In this document: one piece after another, positions 24,266-32,866 of the stretch
Layout: each line of letters begins with the position of its first letter
Numbering within the stretch: position 1 is the first letter of the stretch
Assembly (NCBI GenBank): GCA_016176605.1
Contig: JACOWW010000002.1
Location: 188,846-252,845, forward strand
Reading direction: 5' to 3'
Length of the DNA stretch: 64,000 nucleotides
From: Candidatus Saccharimonadota bacterium
Lineage (GTDB): Bacteria; Patescibacteriota; Saccharimonadia; Saccharimonadales; UBA10212
Notes under the pieces: generated by a model
Told to the model about the DNA's origin: nothing
The model's input: only the letters and a program-made list of their open reading frames with translations
Database searches by the model: none
Made by a program: the position numbers and the translations under genes

Positions 24266-25492
24266 ATGAATAGTTCTGCTAACAAGCAAGACGAAATATA
24301 CAAAAGGACAATCCGTGTTCTGATGGGCTCACAACTTATGGCCGGCGCCGGGCTGGCAGCAGGAATAGCCGTCGGAGCATTGCTGGCCGAGGAAATGACC
24401 TGCTCGACTGGAGCAGCTGGTTTGCCAGCGGCGCTATTTATTTTAGGCTCGGCTGTGGCTGCGGGGCTCGTCGGCCGTCTTTCTCAAGGTTACGGCAGGC
24501 GAATCGGGCTAGGTATCGGCTACTTTGTAGGCGCCATAGGTGCCGCCGGCATCGTTTTAGCAGCCATACTAAGTAGTCTTCCTCTGCTCTTTATCTCGCT
24601 GCTGCTATACGGCTCGGGCACAGCAACGAACCTACAAGCCCGCTATGCTGGAGCAGACCTTGCCAAGCCGTCCAGAAGAGGACGGGCAATTAGTACCGTT
24701 TTGGTGGCCACTACACTAGGAGCTGTACTTGGCCCAAATCTTATAGAGGTAACAGGATCAATTGCCGGGTCGCTAGGAATCAGGGAACTAGCCGGACCTT
24801 TCATGCTGGCCGTGCTGGCTTACGGGACTGCCGCCGTCATAGTCCTGGCCTTTATGAGACCTGATCCCTTACTGACGGCTCGCGCCTTGGCATCACGTGT
24901 TTCGCAGAAGACTAAAGACCAAAAACAAACTGCCATCGCCAGCGATTCGCAGCCCACAGTTAGACTGGCGGCCGCGGCCATGATAATCACCCAAATGGTC
25001 ATGGTCGCAGTGATGACCATGACGCCGATACATATGAGATTACACGGCTATAGCCTAGCAGCCGTAGGACTGATAATTTCGATTCACATAGCAGCAATGT
25101 ACCTGCCATCTCCCCTAACCGGATGGCTCGTTGACTGCTTCGGGTATCGTCGTGTACTGGCCTTAGGCGGGCTAATCTTGCTCGCGGCTGGAACCTTAGC
25201 TTCGGTCGCACCAGCCAGCTCCATGATTCTACTGGGTGCTACCCTTGGTTTGCTCGGACTTGGTTGGAATTTCGGCCTAATTGCTGGCAGTTCTGCTGTC
25301 ACGCAGAATACACCTCTTAGCCAAAGAGCCAGCACTCAGGGCTCGGTTGACCTTACGGTTTCTCTAGCTGGCGCAACAGGTGGGCTGGGAAGCGGTTTCA
25401 TTGTTGCTAGCAGCAGCTACGGCACACTGGGGCTAGTTGGAGGCTTGCTGGGACTGGCGATCCTGCCGTTGCTTATAGCCTACCGTAAGTAA
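24266..25492 (+). CDS. Major facilitator superfamily transporter
   Basis: 408 aa with 12 predicted helices. The loop 2-3 motif is 'GRLSQGYGRRIGLGIGY', with a related half-motif in the second half (GWLVDCFGYRRVLALGG). A hydrophilic central loop (RVSQKTKDQKQTAIASDSQ) separates the halves. It looks like a drug/metabolite efflux-type permease. AAGGTGG lies upstream of the ATG. The substrate cannot be told from the sequence. Confidence 0.88.
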   Translation: MNSSANKQDEIYKRTIRVLMGSQLMAGAGLAAGIAVGALLAEEMTCSTGAAGLPAALFILGSAVAAGLVGRLSQGYGRRIGLGIGYFVGAIGAAGIVLAAILSSLPLLFISLLLYGSGTATNLQARYAGADLAKPSRRGRAISTVLVATTLGAVLGPNLIEVTGSIAGSLGIRELAGPFMLAVLAYGTAAVIVLAFMRPDPLLTARALASRVSQKTKDQKQTAIASDSQPTVRLAAAAMIITQMVMVAVMTMTPIHMRLHGYSLAAVGLIISIHIAAMYLPSPLTGWLVDCFGYRRVLALGGLILLAAGTLASVAPASSMILLGATLGLLGLGWNFGLIAGSSAVTQNTPLSQRASTQGSVDLTVSLAGATGGLGSGFIVASSSYGTLGLVGGLLGLAILPLLIAYRK

Positions 25493-25678
25493 TGGAGCAG
25501 AAGCCAGCAAAACCAACAGTCGCCAAACAGCCTAAAAGTAATGGTCTTATTTGGTGCAAGTCGTGGCTGAGCATCTAGGTCTGGTACCATTTCAACAGGG
25601 GCAGCAAAAATGGGACACTACATCAACGTGCTAGTTAGTTCGCAACTTGCTAAGAATAGCTCTATATGTTCTAAGACT

Positions 25679-27043
25679 TTAGCGTTTTGCTATTTCTGGA
25701 GCACGGCCGATGTAGGTTGAGGGCCTAAGACTCTGCAAAGTAGCTTTTGCCTCATCCGGGATATCTAAACAATTAACCAAGTTCTGATAATCAGCTTCGG
25801 TCATTTCCTGACCTCTAGAAGCATTTTTTATGATGCCATAAGCTCCTTCCACACCGTAACGACGCATTACTGTTTGTACCGCTTCGGTTAAAACTGCCCA
25901 TTGGCTGTCTAGGTCTTCCGCGATTTTATCTTTATTCGGATCAACTTTTTTGAGGCCTCTTTTCAAAGAAGAATGCGCCACTACAGTGTGCCCGAATGCT
26001 TCGCCGATTGTACGTTGTGTGGACGAATCGCTGAGATCGCGTTGCAGGCGAGAAATGGGCAATTTAGCTGCGAGATTGCCTAATATAGCGTTAGCTGAGC
26101 CGAAATTGGACTCGGCATTCTCGAAGTCTATTGGGTTCACTTTATGAGGCATTGTAGAAGAACCAACCTCACCAGCTTTAACTTGCTGCTTGAAATAGCC
26201 CATAGAAATATAGGTCCACATGTCGCGTGACAAGTCGGTCATAATCTGATTATTAAGACCTAGCTCGTTGCACAATGCCACCAACCAATCATGCGGCTCT
26301 ATTTGGGTTGTAGTCGTGTTAAATTCAAAGCCAAGCGACTCAACGAAGCGTTGTGAAACGGCTGGCCAGTCAACTTCGGGATAGGCAACCGACACGGAGT
26401 TGTAGTTGCCAGTCGCTCCGTTAAATTTACCTAAGATTGCTATCGATCCTAAGCGACCTTTGCTTCTATCAATTCTTTCATAAAAAACCGCCATCTCTTT
26501 GCCTAGTGTCGTAGGCGTAGCAGGTTGGCCATGGGTGTGGGCTAACATTGGTAGATTAGCAAAAGCTAAAGATTTATCCCCTAAATCTTCAAGAACATTG
26601 TTAATGCCCGGTTCAATAACGAGCTTTTTCGCATCCCGAACCATCATCGCATAAGCCAGATTGCTGATATCTTCTGACGTACAACCAAAATGAATAAACT
26701 CTAGGTATTTTTCTAGCTCCGGGTCGCCCGAAAGTTTCTGCCGTAACCACATCTCGACAGCTTTTACGTCATGATTCGTGGTTTTTTCGATATCTTTAAC
26801 TTCTATAGCGTCATTGACTCTAAAATCGGTGACGACTTCTTTTAGCTGATCTCGTGCAGCGTCGCTTAGCGGATCCATATCAGGTAGTACGCCACTTCCC
26901 AGCACATCCAACCAAGCGGCTTCAACGGCAACTCTCCTTTGTATAAGACCGTATTCCGAAACAATCGGCGATAGAGACTCAACTCGGTTCGCATAACGCC
27001 CGTCTATTGGAGTTACGGCAAGAAGTTGTTCTTGGATTCCCAT
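25679..27043 (-). CDS. purB: Adenylosuccinate lyase
   Basis: Cleaves SAICAR to AICAR and adenylosuccinate to AMP. 454 aa, the E. coli-like type ('LLAVTPIDGRYANRVESLSPIVSEYGLIQRR'). Fumarase/ASL signature 'GSSTMPHKVNPIDFENAESN', plus 'FIHFGCTSEDISNLAYAMM' and 'MLAHTHGQPATPTTLGKE'. Its product AICAR is the substrate of PurH encoded nearby on the other strand. Confidence 0.97.
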   Translation of the reverse strand: MGIQEQLLAVTPIDGRYANRVESLSPIVSEYGLIQRRVAVEAAWLDVLGSGVLPDMDPLSDAARDQLKEVVTDFRVNDAIEVKDIEKTTNHDVKAVEMWLRQKLSGDPELEKYLEFIHFGCTSEDISNLAYAMMVRDAKKLVIEPGINNVLEDLGDKSLAFANLPMLAHTHGQPATPTTLGKEMAVFYERIDRSKGRLGSIAILGKFNGATGNYNSVSVAYPEVDWPAVSQRFVESLGFEFNTTTTQIEPHDWLVALCNELGLNNQIMTDLSRDMWTYISMGYFKQQVKAGEVGSSTMPHKVNPIDFENAESNFGSANAILGNLAAKLPISRLQRDLSDSSTQRTIGEAFGHTVVAHSSLKRGLKKVDPNKDKIAEDLDSQWAVLTEAVQTVMRRYGVEGAYGIIKNASRGQEMTEADYQNLVNCLDIPDEAKATLQSLRPSTYIGRAPEIAKR

Positions 27044-27117
27044 AATTTAGATTTAGAGTAACAGCCGCCAATATTAGTAGCAAGTATAAGCAAGATGTAA
27101 CCGTTTATTGGTTATGG

Positions 27118-27146
27118 TTGCCTCTGAATACATCCTAAAGCATACT
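27118..27146 (+). promoter_or_regulatory. Promoter of the phosphatase gene, probably leaderless
   Basis: TTGCCT, 17 nt, CATACT, then 8 nt to ATG 27155; no Shine-Dalgarno. The predicted transcription start is at the start codon. Confidence 0.55.
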
Positions 27147-27154
27147 TGCTAATT

Positions 27155-27811
27155 ATGAGCGGTGTAGACCTAGAGCTTTATTGGATGCGCCACGGCGAAT
27201 CTGAGATGAACACACTGCCGATTTTTAGCGGCAGGAGTAATGAAACCCCATTAACTCCAAAAGGCATAGAACAATCAAAGAAACTGGGTGAATTTCTAAG
27301 CCGCCAAGAAGTCTTTCCGTCTGTGGTCTATGTGTCACCTGCTTTAAGAACTATACAAACGGCTGAATACTGTTTGGCCGAGATGGGTTTGGATATAGAA
27401 CCGTTAATCCATGATGCCCTGCAAGAACTTGACCAGGGTGACTGGGTTGGACGCGTGCGTAGCGAAGTTTATGCTGATCCCGCTGTAATTACTGAAATCG
27501 AGAGGCTAGGAAAAGACTTTAAGCAAGGGGGTGGTGAATCCATAACCGACGCCGCCTTACGTGGCCTCGGCTGGATAAGTGAAACCTTTGATGAACACGG
27601 ACCGGCTGCTATACCCGAACGGCGATTTGTTTTTAGCCATGCAATAATAATTAGCAGCATGGCTTCGCACATCAACAATTGGTCTCATCAAGAGACTAGA
27701 GCGAGTAAAATTCCAAATGCGTCTATGAGCCTTTTTGTTAGGCGTCAAAATAGCTGGGAGCTGGAATATTTTGGGCTAGAACCTGAACAGATATCTAATC
27801 AGCCGCAATGA
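27155..27811 (+). CDS. Histidine phosphatase (phosphoglycerate mutase-like)
   Basis: The track starts at a TTG; the ATG at 27155 (MSGVDLELY) is preferred because of the promoter geometry. About 218 aa. The catalytic motif 'LYWMRHGESEMN' (RHG with phospho-His), 'SPALRTIQTAEYCL', the acid/base Glu in 'LQELDQGDW' and the second His in 'VFSHAIIISS' are all present. Located between purB and purH, so a nucleotide or phosphosugar substrate is possible, but it is not shown. Confidence 0.85.
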   Translation: MSGVDLELYWMRHGESEMNTLPIFSGRSNETPLTPKGIEQSKKLGEFLSRQEVFPSVVYVSPALRTIQTAEYCLAEMGLDIEPLIHDALQELDQGDWVGRVRSEVYADPAVITEIERLGKDFKQGGGESITDAALRGLGWISETFDEHGPAAIPERRFVFSHAIIISSMASHINNWSHQETRASKIPNASMSLFVRRQNSWELEYFGLEPEQISNQPQ

Positions 27812-27813
27812 AC

Positions 27814-27842
27814 TTGCATTACTTAAAACACTCGTCGATAAT
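27814..27842 (+). promoter_or_regulatory. Promoter of purH
   Basis: TTGCAT, 17 nt, GATAAT, leader of about 45 nt with the Shine-Dalgarno AGGAGGTG before ATG 27891. Confidence 0.6.
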
Positions 27843-27890
27843 TACACTATCAATTAGCTGGGTGGGCAGTCTGCACTAACAGGAGGTGTC

Positions 27891-29510
27891 ATGGCCGGAA
27901 AAGAAAATGCCCTAATCTCGGTTTATAACAAAGATGGACTAGAAGAATTTGCCGATGGTTTATCTACCCAGGGTTTTAATATTTATGCTTCTGGCGGCAC
28001 GGCCAAAAGAATTGGTGAAGCTGGAATCCAAGTTACGGATGTAGCTGAGTTGGTTGGCGGTAATGCTATTTTGGGCCACCGAGTCGTCACGCTATCCCGT
28101 GAAGTTCATGCCGCACTGTTAGCTCAAAAAACTCCTGGTGATATTGCAGAGTTAGACCGCCTTGGCATACCACTGATTGACCTAGTAGCAGTAGATATGT
28201 ACCCTCTCCGGGACACCATAGCTAACCCTGACAGCACAGAACATGACATTATAGAACAAACAGATATCGGCGGCCCGACTATGTTAAGATCGGCCGCCAA
28301 AGGCCGCAGAATTGTTTTATCTAGAGTTGAGCAAAGGCCTGAAGTGCTTAAGTGGCTGGCAGATGGCCGACCAGACGAGGAAGAATTTCGTAGGCAGTTG
28401 GCTGGTATCGCTGAACTGGAGGCAGCCGCTTATATCCTTGAATCCGCGAAATATATTGGCGGCCCTGCCGTATTTGGCTTTATAGGTGAGAAGGTTGCTG
28501 AACCACTTTATGGGGAAAATCCTTGGCAAGGCGGAGCCTGTATATATATGGAGCGTAACGGCAAAAACCCCCTAGCCTATGACCGATACGAGCAGCACGG
28601 TGGGATTGAAACAAGCTACAATAACGTGGTTGAGTTTGCGGAACGTATGACCCAGACGATAACTCACATTGCAGCCGGCTTTGAGCATAACTTTGGCGAA
28701 GTACCAGCACTTGCGCTTGGGGTAAAGCATGGCAACGCTTGCGGGGCAGCTTACGCTGATACACCCCAAGAAGTTATCAAAAAGATGCTCGAAGGCGATG
28801 AGCGAGCAATCTTTGGCGGCTCCATTATGCTCAACTTTGAAGTAGATGAAGAGTTGGCCGAACTGCTAGTGGGTCATGATATGAAGGATGGCCAAAAAAG
28901 GTTGCTAGATATTGTGATAGCCGCTGGCGTTACAGACGAAGCAAAGGACATCTTACAACGTAAAACCGGTAAGCTGAGACTCCTGACTAATCCGGCTTTG
29001 GTCAGTCTTGGCATGGATTCTTTAGACACAGCTCAGAGATTTAGATACATACCGGACGGTGTGGCCGTGCAAGATAACTACACCTATATACCAAAAATAC
29101 GTCGGGCTGAACTATTGGCGGGTGGGTGGATAAACCCAGAGCAAGAACGAGATCTGGTGCTAGCATGGGCAGTTGGCTCAACCAGTAACAGTAATACTAT
29201 CACTGTAGTAGAAAATGGAATGGTTATTGGTAACGGGGTTGGTCAGCAAGATCGAGTGGGGGCGGCTGAACTAGCTCTCAAGCGAGCTGAAGATGCCAAG
29301 CACGATAGTGATGGAGCCGTGGCTTACAGTGATAGCTTCTTTCCATACCCTGATGGAGCTGAAGTATTGGCTGATGCGGGCGTGAAGGTAATTTTAGCTA
29401 CCAGTGGTTCTGTGAACGATCCAAATGTTGCGGATGCTCTAAAAGCCAAAGGTATTCAAAGCTTCTTAACCCTCCCCGATAAAACTTCTCGCGGTTTCTT
29501 TGGCCACTAG
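27891..29510 (+). CDS. purH: Bifunctional AICAR transformylase / IMP cyclohydrolase
   Basis: Last two steps of IMP synthesis. 539 aa. The N-terminal MGS-like cyclohydrolase domain has 'ALISVYNKDGLEEFADGL', 'IYASGGTAKRIGEAGI' and 'DIGGPTMLRSAAKGRR'. The C-terminal transformylase domain has 'LYGENPWQGGACIY', 'SYNNVVEFAERM', 'LGVKHGNACGAAY' (equivalent of KHxNPCG, with Ala for Pro), 'GGSIMLNFEVDEELAE' and the end 'TSRGFFGH'. Needs 10-formyl-tetrahydrofolate, consistent with the folate genes here. Strong Shine-Dalgarno AGGAGGTG. Confidence 0.96.
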   Translation: MAGKENALISVYNKDGLEEFADGLSTQGFNIYASGGTAKRIGEAGIQVTDVAELVGGNAILGHRVVTLSREVHAALLAQKTPGDIAELDRLGIPLIDLVAVDMYPLRDTIANPDSTEHDIIEQTDIGGPTMLRSAAKGRRIVLSRVEQRPEVLKWLADGRPDEEEFRRQLAGIAELEAAAYILESAKYIGGPAVFGFIGEKVAEPLYGENPWQGGACIYMERNGKNPLAYDRYEQHGGIETSYNNVVEFAERMTQTITHIAAGFEHNFGEVPALALGVKHGNACGAAYADTPQEVIKKMLEGDERAIFGGSIMLNFEVDEELAELLVGHDMKDGQKRLLDIVIAAGVTDEAKDILQRKTGKLRLLTNPALVSLGMDSLDTAQRFRYIPDGVAVQDNYTYIPKIRRAELLAGGWINPEQERDLVLAWAVGSTSNSNTITVVENGMVIGNGVGQQDRVGAAELALKRAEDAKHDSDGAVAYSDSFFPYPDGAEVLADAGVKVILATSGSVNDPNVADALKAKGIQSFLTLPDKTSRGFFGH

Positions 29511-29601
29511 AACCCTCCTAGTCGGTTTCTATCTATTGGACAATTTACAAAATGAACTTAAGTCTGATTTTCTTTTGCTGCATCTGGCTGGGGAGGAGGG
29601 A

Positions 29602-29668
29602 TTCGCCATGTCATTCGACATGGCGCCCTATCGAATGATAGGGCGAACCAGGATTGCTGGGATCCCAG
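29602..29668. other. Tandem hairpins with complementary loops, downstream of purH and of tRNA-Gln
   Basis: CCATGTC-ATTC-GACATGG and CCCTATC-GAAT-GATAGGG lie side by side inside an outer TTCG/CGAA pairing, and their tetraloops ATTC and GAAT are mutually complementary. A further perfect palindrome, TGCTGGGATCCCAGCA, follows at 29653-29668 with an A-run on its tRNA side. Possibly a two-way transcription end between purH (plus) and tRNA-Gln (minus). Confidence 0.55.
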
Positions 29669-29689
29669 CACTAAAAAAATTCTTTAACT

Positions 29690-29763
29690 TGGCTTCGGGA
29701 CTAGGATTCGAACCTAGATTGCTGGGACCAAAACCCAGTGTCCTACCATTAGACGATCCCGAA
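29690..29763 (-). tRNA. tRNA-Gln (anticodon TTG)
   Basis: Cloverleaf with acceptor TTCGGGA/TCCCGAA, anticodon stem CTGGG/CCCAG, loop TTTTGGT (anticodon TTG), T-loop GTTCGAATC and encoded CCA. A TACAAT-like -10 lies at 29799-29804, next to a structured repeat. Confidence 0.95.
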
Positions 29764-29804
29764 TTATTTAGTGCTGGGCAGGCAAAACCCTGTGCCTTAT
29801 TGTA

Positions 29805-29894
29805 CCCCGCTCCTTTTCCTGAGTGGAGTAGTCTGCAATCCACGGCATGTCGCCATGGCATGCAGATTACGGAACTTCAAGTAAAGCTGAGGGG
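29805..29894 (-). ncRNA. Structured repeat family 2, long copy (upstream of tRNA-Gln)
   Basis: Shares CTTGAAGYTCCRTAATCTG and ATTGCAGACTACTSCRCTCAGGA, in the same order, with 57870-57937, and both are closed by CCCC/GGGG. This copy has an extra hairpin (CCATGGC/GCCGTGG) at the apex. A helix position is GT/AC here and GC/GC in the other copy, so it covaries. The outer stem sequence differs but still pairs in both. It ends next to the probable tRNA-Gln -10 element. Confidence 0.5.
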
Positions 29895-29978
29895 CCACTT
29901 ACTTGCCCGCCAAAGCCTTGGCGAAGGCGGGGCCACTCCCCACCGTATAATTATTTTGTCAGAGTCTCTAAAAATACT

Positions 29979-30569
29979 CTAGTGCTTAGCAAAGTATATT
30001 CTAAATTCGTCCGGTACTCGAACCGTACCCTCAGGGGCTTCAAGCTCATAGTCTCCCGGGTTTATATAAAGTTCTAATTCACCAAAATTGGCAGGCGGTT
30101 CGTAGTAACCCGATATCACCAAAGGTCCTGCACCGTAATCAACGGCTTCAAGCGCATAAAAACGTCCGGGTGGAAGTGTTACTTGCGGCGTGATCTCTGG
30201 GTCAAGTTGGAAAACATTTGTTGACTCGTTCTTTGGATTACCGACGACTAATACGCCATTGCCTCTATGGACTGCCAGTAACTTACGGTCCGCGGCTTTG
30301 GTCCAATAGGCTAATTCAGCACGGAAGCCAGGATAAATGGTCGCAATCATTCGATTAGCGCGTACTTCCTCCCCTTCGCAATATTCAAGCTTCGTAAAAA
30401 GATAGTTAGCGCCATTCTCGCCGACTTCCATAGAAGTGCTACCTTCTGCGTTTAGTTCTGCTAATCGAGGTATCCAGGTATTAGGTCCAATATCAGCTGA
30501 AGTATCGATACCCAATTGATCAGTAAATTCATATACTGAGGGCTTTGGATTTAGGGCATTGTAGTTCAT
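29979..30569 (-). CDS. Hypothetical protein, beta-rich
   Basis: 196 aa soluble protein, no signal or membrane helix. It is beta-strand rich with features such as 'LPPGRFYALEAVDYGAGPLVISGYYEPP' that suggest a cupin-like barrel, but metal-binding His residues are not arranged as in cupins. I do not recognise the family. Expressed from its own, probably leaderless, promoter (30576-30604). Confidence 0.6.
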   Translation of the reverse strand: MNYNALNPKPSVYEFTDQLGIDTSADIGPNTWIPRLAELNAEGSTSMEVGENGANYLFTKLEYCEGEEVRANRMIATIYPGFRAELAYWTKAADRKLLAVHRGNGVLVVGNPKNESTNVFQLDPEITPQVTLPPGRFYALEAVDYGAGPLVISGYYEPPANFGELELYINPGDYELEAPEGTVRVPDEFRIYFAKH

Positions 30570-30575
30570 AGTTAA

Positions 30576-30604
30576 AGTATAACAATACTAAAACCTTAAT
30601 GCAA
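30576..30604 (-). promoter_or_regulatory. Leaderless promoter of the 29979 gene
   Basis: On the minus strand: TTGCAT, 17 nt, TATACT, then 6 nt to the ATG. No Shine-Dalgarno. The expected start site coincides with the A of the ATG. Confidence 0.65.
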
Positions 30605-30667
30605 GATCCTGTCAATTCTTAAGGTTTTTACGGATCTGTTAATATATCGTATAATTACTCTTTAGTT

Positions 30668-31600
30668 ATGCCTAAAGCTACCAAAGCCCCGGCAGATTAT
30701 ATTCTGCCGCTATATATCAATGGACTTTCGGGCCGGATGCTCAGGATGAGCCAGCCCAAGGATACAAAACGTGAGATTCTGTTTGTATATGGTTATCATG
30801 CGAGCCTGGAACGCTACTTTGGAGTAGCTGACCTTTTAAACAAATATGCAGGGGTCACAATGCCCGACCTACCCGGTTTTGGCGGCATGGACTCCTTTTA
30901 TAAAATTGGTGAAAAGCCCAACATCGATACCTATGCTGATTATCTGGCGGCATTCATCAAGCTTCGTTTTCGTAACAAAAAATTCGTAATCGCCGGCTAC
31001 AGTTTGGGCGTACCAATAATCACACGGATGCTGCAAAAGTATCCAGAGCTTAGTAAGAAAATCCAAATGCTAGTCTCGATTGCCGGCTTTACCCATAAAG
31101 ATGACTTTAACTTCTCTAAGAAGCGTTATTGGATTTACCGTCTAGGAGCGGCTTTTTTCTCGGCAAGACCGACAGCGGCGCTTTACAAGCTCCTTGTTTT
31201 GCGTCCGATATATATTAGGTATGTATATCGTCACTTATTTAATGCTAAGCAAAAATTTAAAGATAAGCAGGCTCAAGTACTGGCCCGCGCCATAGAGATG
31301 GAAGTCAATCTGTGGCGTAGTAACGACCCCAGGACCTATATGGCCACGGGCAATATGATGTTTAAGCTAGAATTACCCAACAAGGGCCATGTCGGCTTGC
31401 CTATCTATCACGCTGGAGTCGACAATGACCATTATTTTAATAGCGTCAAGGTGGAGCAGCATATGCGCATGATTTACTCCGATTTTGTTCATGGTAAGGT
31501 AAAGTCCGCTTCTCATGCTCCGTCTATAATCGCCACGGCCAAAGACGCTGCCTATTTCGTGCCTAAAGAGTTTATTCGTGTTATGAATAAGATAAGCTAA
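30668..31600 (+). CDS. Alpha/beta hydrolase
   Basis: 310 aa. 'EILFVYGYHASLERYFGVADLL' (oxyanion region), 'MPDLPGFGGMDSF', nucleophile elbow 'FVIAGYSLGVPII' (Ser), and an acid/His region 'PIYHAGVDNDHYF'. A perfect TATAAT (30650-30655) lies 12 nt before the ATG, with no Shine-Dalgarno, so the leader is very short. It is followed 15 nt later by two GT4 glycosyltransferases, so a role in lipid or glycolipid assembly is plausible but unproven. Confidence 0.75.
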   Translation: MPKATKAPADYILPLYINGLSGRMLRMSQPKDTKREILFVYGYHASLERYFGVADLLNKYAGVTMPDLPGFGGMDSFYKIGEKPNIDTYADYLAAFIKLRFRNKKFVIAGYSLGVPIITRMLQKYPELSKKIQMLVSIAGFTHKDDFNFSKKRYWIYRLGAAFFSARPTAALYKLLVLRPIYIRYVYRHLFNAKQKFKDKQAQVLARAIEMEVNLWRSNDPRTYMATGNMMFKLELPNKGHVGLPIYHAGVDNDHYFNSVKVEQHMRMIYSDFVHGKVKSASHAPSIIATAKDAAYFVPKEFIRVMNKIS

Positions 31601-31615
31601 ACTATAGCTAAGATT

Positions 31616-32866
31616 ATGAAGATTGGCCTAGTCTGCCCATACAATATGTTCGACAAGCCTGGCGGCGTGCCTCAGGTAGTTATGCATCTTCACGCCGGCC
31701 TGAAGAAAAAGGGCCATCAAGTTAAGATTATTACCCAACGTCCAACTAGTTTTAAAGGTAATCCACCTGAGGATTACATTTTATTTGGCGTAACCCGAAC
31801 ATTTAAAGGTGGTTTAGGTACTGAAGGTAACTGGGGTATGCCGTCCGATGGAGAAGAGATCGCTAGAGTGCTGGATAAAGAAAAATTTGATGTACTAAAC
31901 TATCACGAAGCGTGGATACCAATGCTGGCCTGGCAAATTGTTAAGCATTCTAAAGCGACAAACGTAGCAACCTTTCACGCCAATCTAATGGATACGTCTG
32001 CTGGTAAGTCATGGACAGGAGGTATTTTTACACCATATGGCAGAGCATTACTTACTAAAATGCACTTGTTTACAGCCACATCGCCTGCATCTTCAGGCAT
32101 GCTTATCAGCCGCGCTAATATGAAAATTACCCATCACCGCCAAATGATTGAAAACTTGCGCTATATAGGCTGTGGCGTTGAGCTAAGTCAGTTTAGGCCG
32201 GTTAAAAAACGACAGCCTCTGAATGGACCTGGCACTAAAACTATTGTCTACATCGGCCGGATTGAAAAGCGCAAAGGTGTTGATTGGCTACTGACAGCTT
32301 TTGCTGAGCTGGTAAAAGAAATGCCCCAAGCTCATCTGATTATTGCTGGCGCAGGCCTATGGTCTAACAAACTTAAACGAGCGGTTGAAGACGAGGATAT
32401 TAAGAATGTATCATTTCCGGGTTATGTATCGGATGAAGAAAAACTGCGACTTTTGTCTAACGCTGACCTAGCATGCTTCCCCTCGCCATATGGCGAGGGT
32501 TTCGGAATAGTCCTTTTAGAGGCAATGGCTGTAGGTACTCCATTATTGGCAGGCAATAATCTGGGGTATATAAATGTTATGACAGGGCATGGCCGGATTG
32601 GTCTAATTGATCCTATGGCAACCAAGGATTTTACTAACCGCCTGGCAGTGTTCCTAACTGATGATGCCTTACAGAAGCTTATGGTTTCATGGGCTCTGAA
32701 AGAAGTAAAAAAATATGACTATCCTAAAATAGTTGAGCAGTATGAAACGGCGTTCAAAGAAGCCATTAGGTTTAAAAACACGCACAGTTATAAGAAGTCT
32801 ACAGAAGATGAAAAAAGATCAAAAAAACTTATCCATCGGCTTTTGTTACGACGACAGCCTGGATAA
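31616..32866 (+). CDS. GT4 glycosyltransferase, PimA-like
   Basis: 416 aa, GT-B fold. N-terminal 'IGLVCPYNMFDKPGGVPQVV' as in PimA-type mannosyltransferases. C-terminal donor site: 'TIVYIGRIEKRKGVDWLL', 'LIIAGAGLW', 'FPSPYGEGFGIVLLEAMAVGTP' (the ExFGxxxxE motif). Probably transfers a nucleotide-activated sugar to a lipid. Second gene of a four-gene plus-strand unit; the next gene overlaps its end. Confidence 0.87.
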   Translation: MKIGLVCPYNMFDKPGGVPQVVMHLHAGLKKKGHQVKIITQRPTSFKGNPPEDYILFGVTRTFKGGLGTEGNWGMPSDGEEIARVLDKEKFDVLNYHEAWIPMLAWQIVKHSKATNVATFHANLMDTSAGKSWTGGIFTPYGRALLTKMHLFTATSPASSGMLISRANMKITHHRQMIENLRYIGCGVELSQFRPVKKRQPLNGPGTKTIVYIGRIEKRKGVDWLLTAFAELVKEMPQAHLIIAGAGLWSNKLKRAVEDEDIKNVSFPGYVSDEEKLRLLSNADLACFPSPYGEGFGIVLLEAMAVGTPLLAGNNLGYINVMTGHGRIGLIDPMATKDFTNRLAVFLTDDALQKLMVSWALKEVKKYDYPKIVEQYETAFKEAIRFKNTHSYKKSTEDEKRSKKLIHRLLLRRQPG

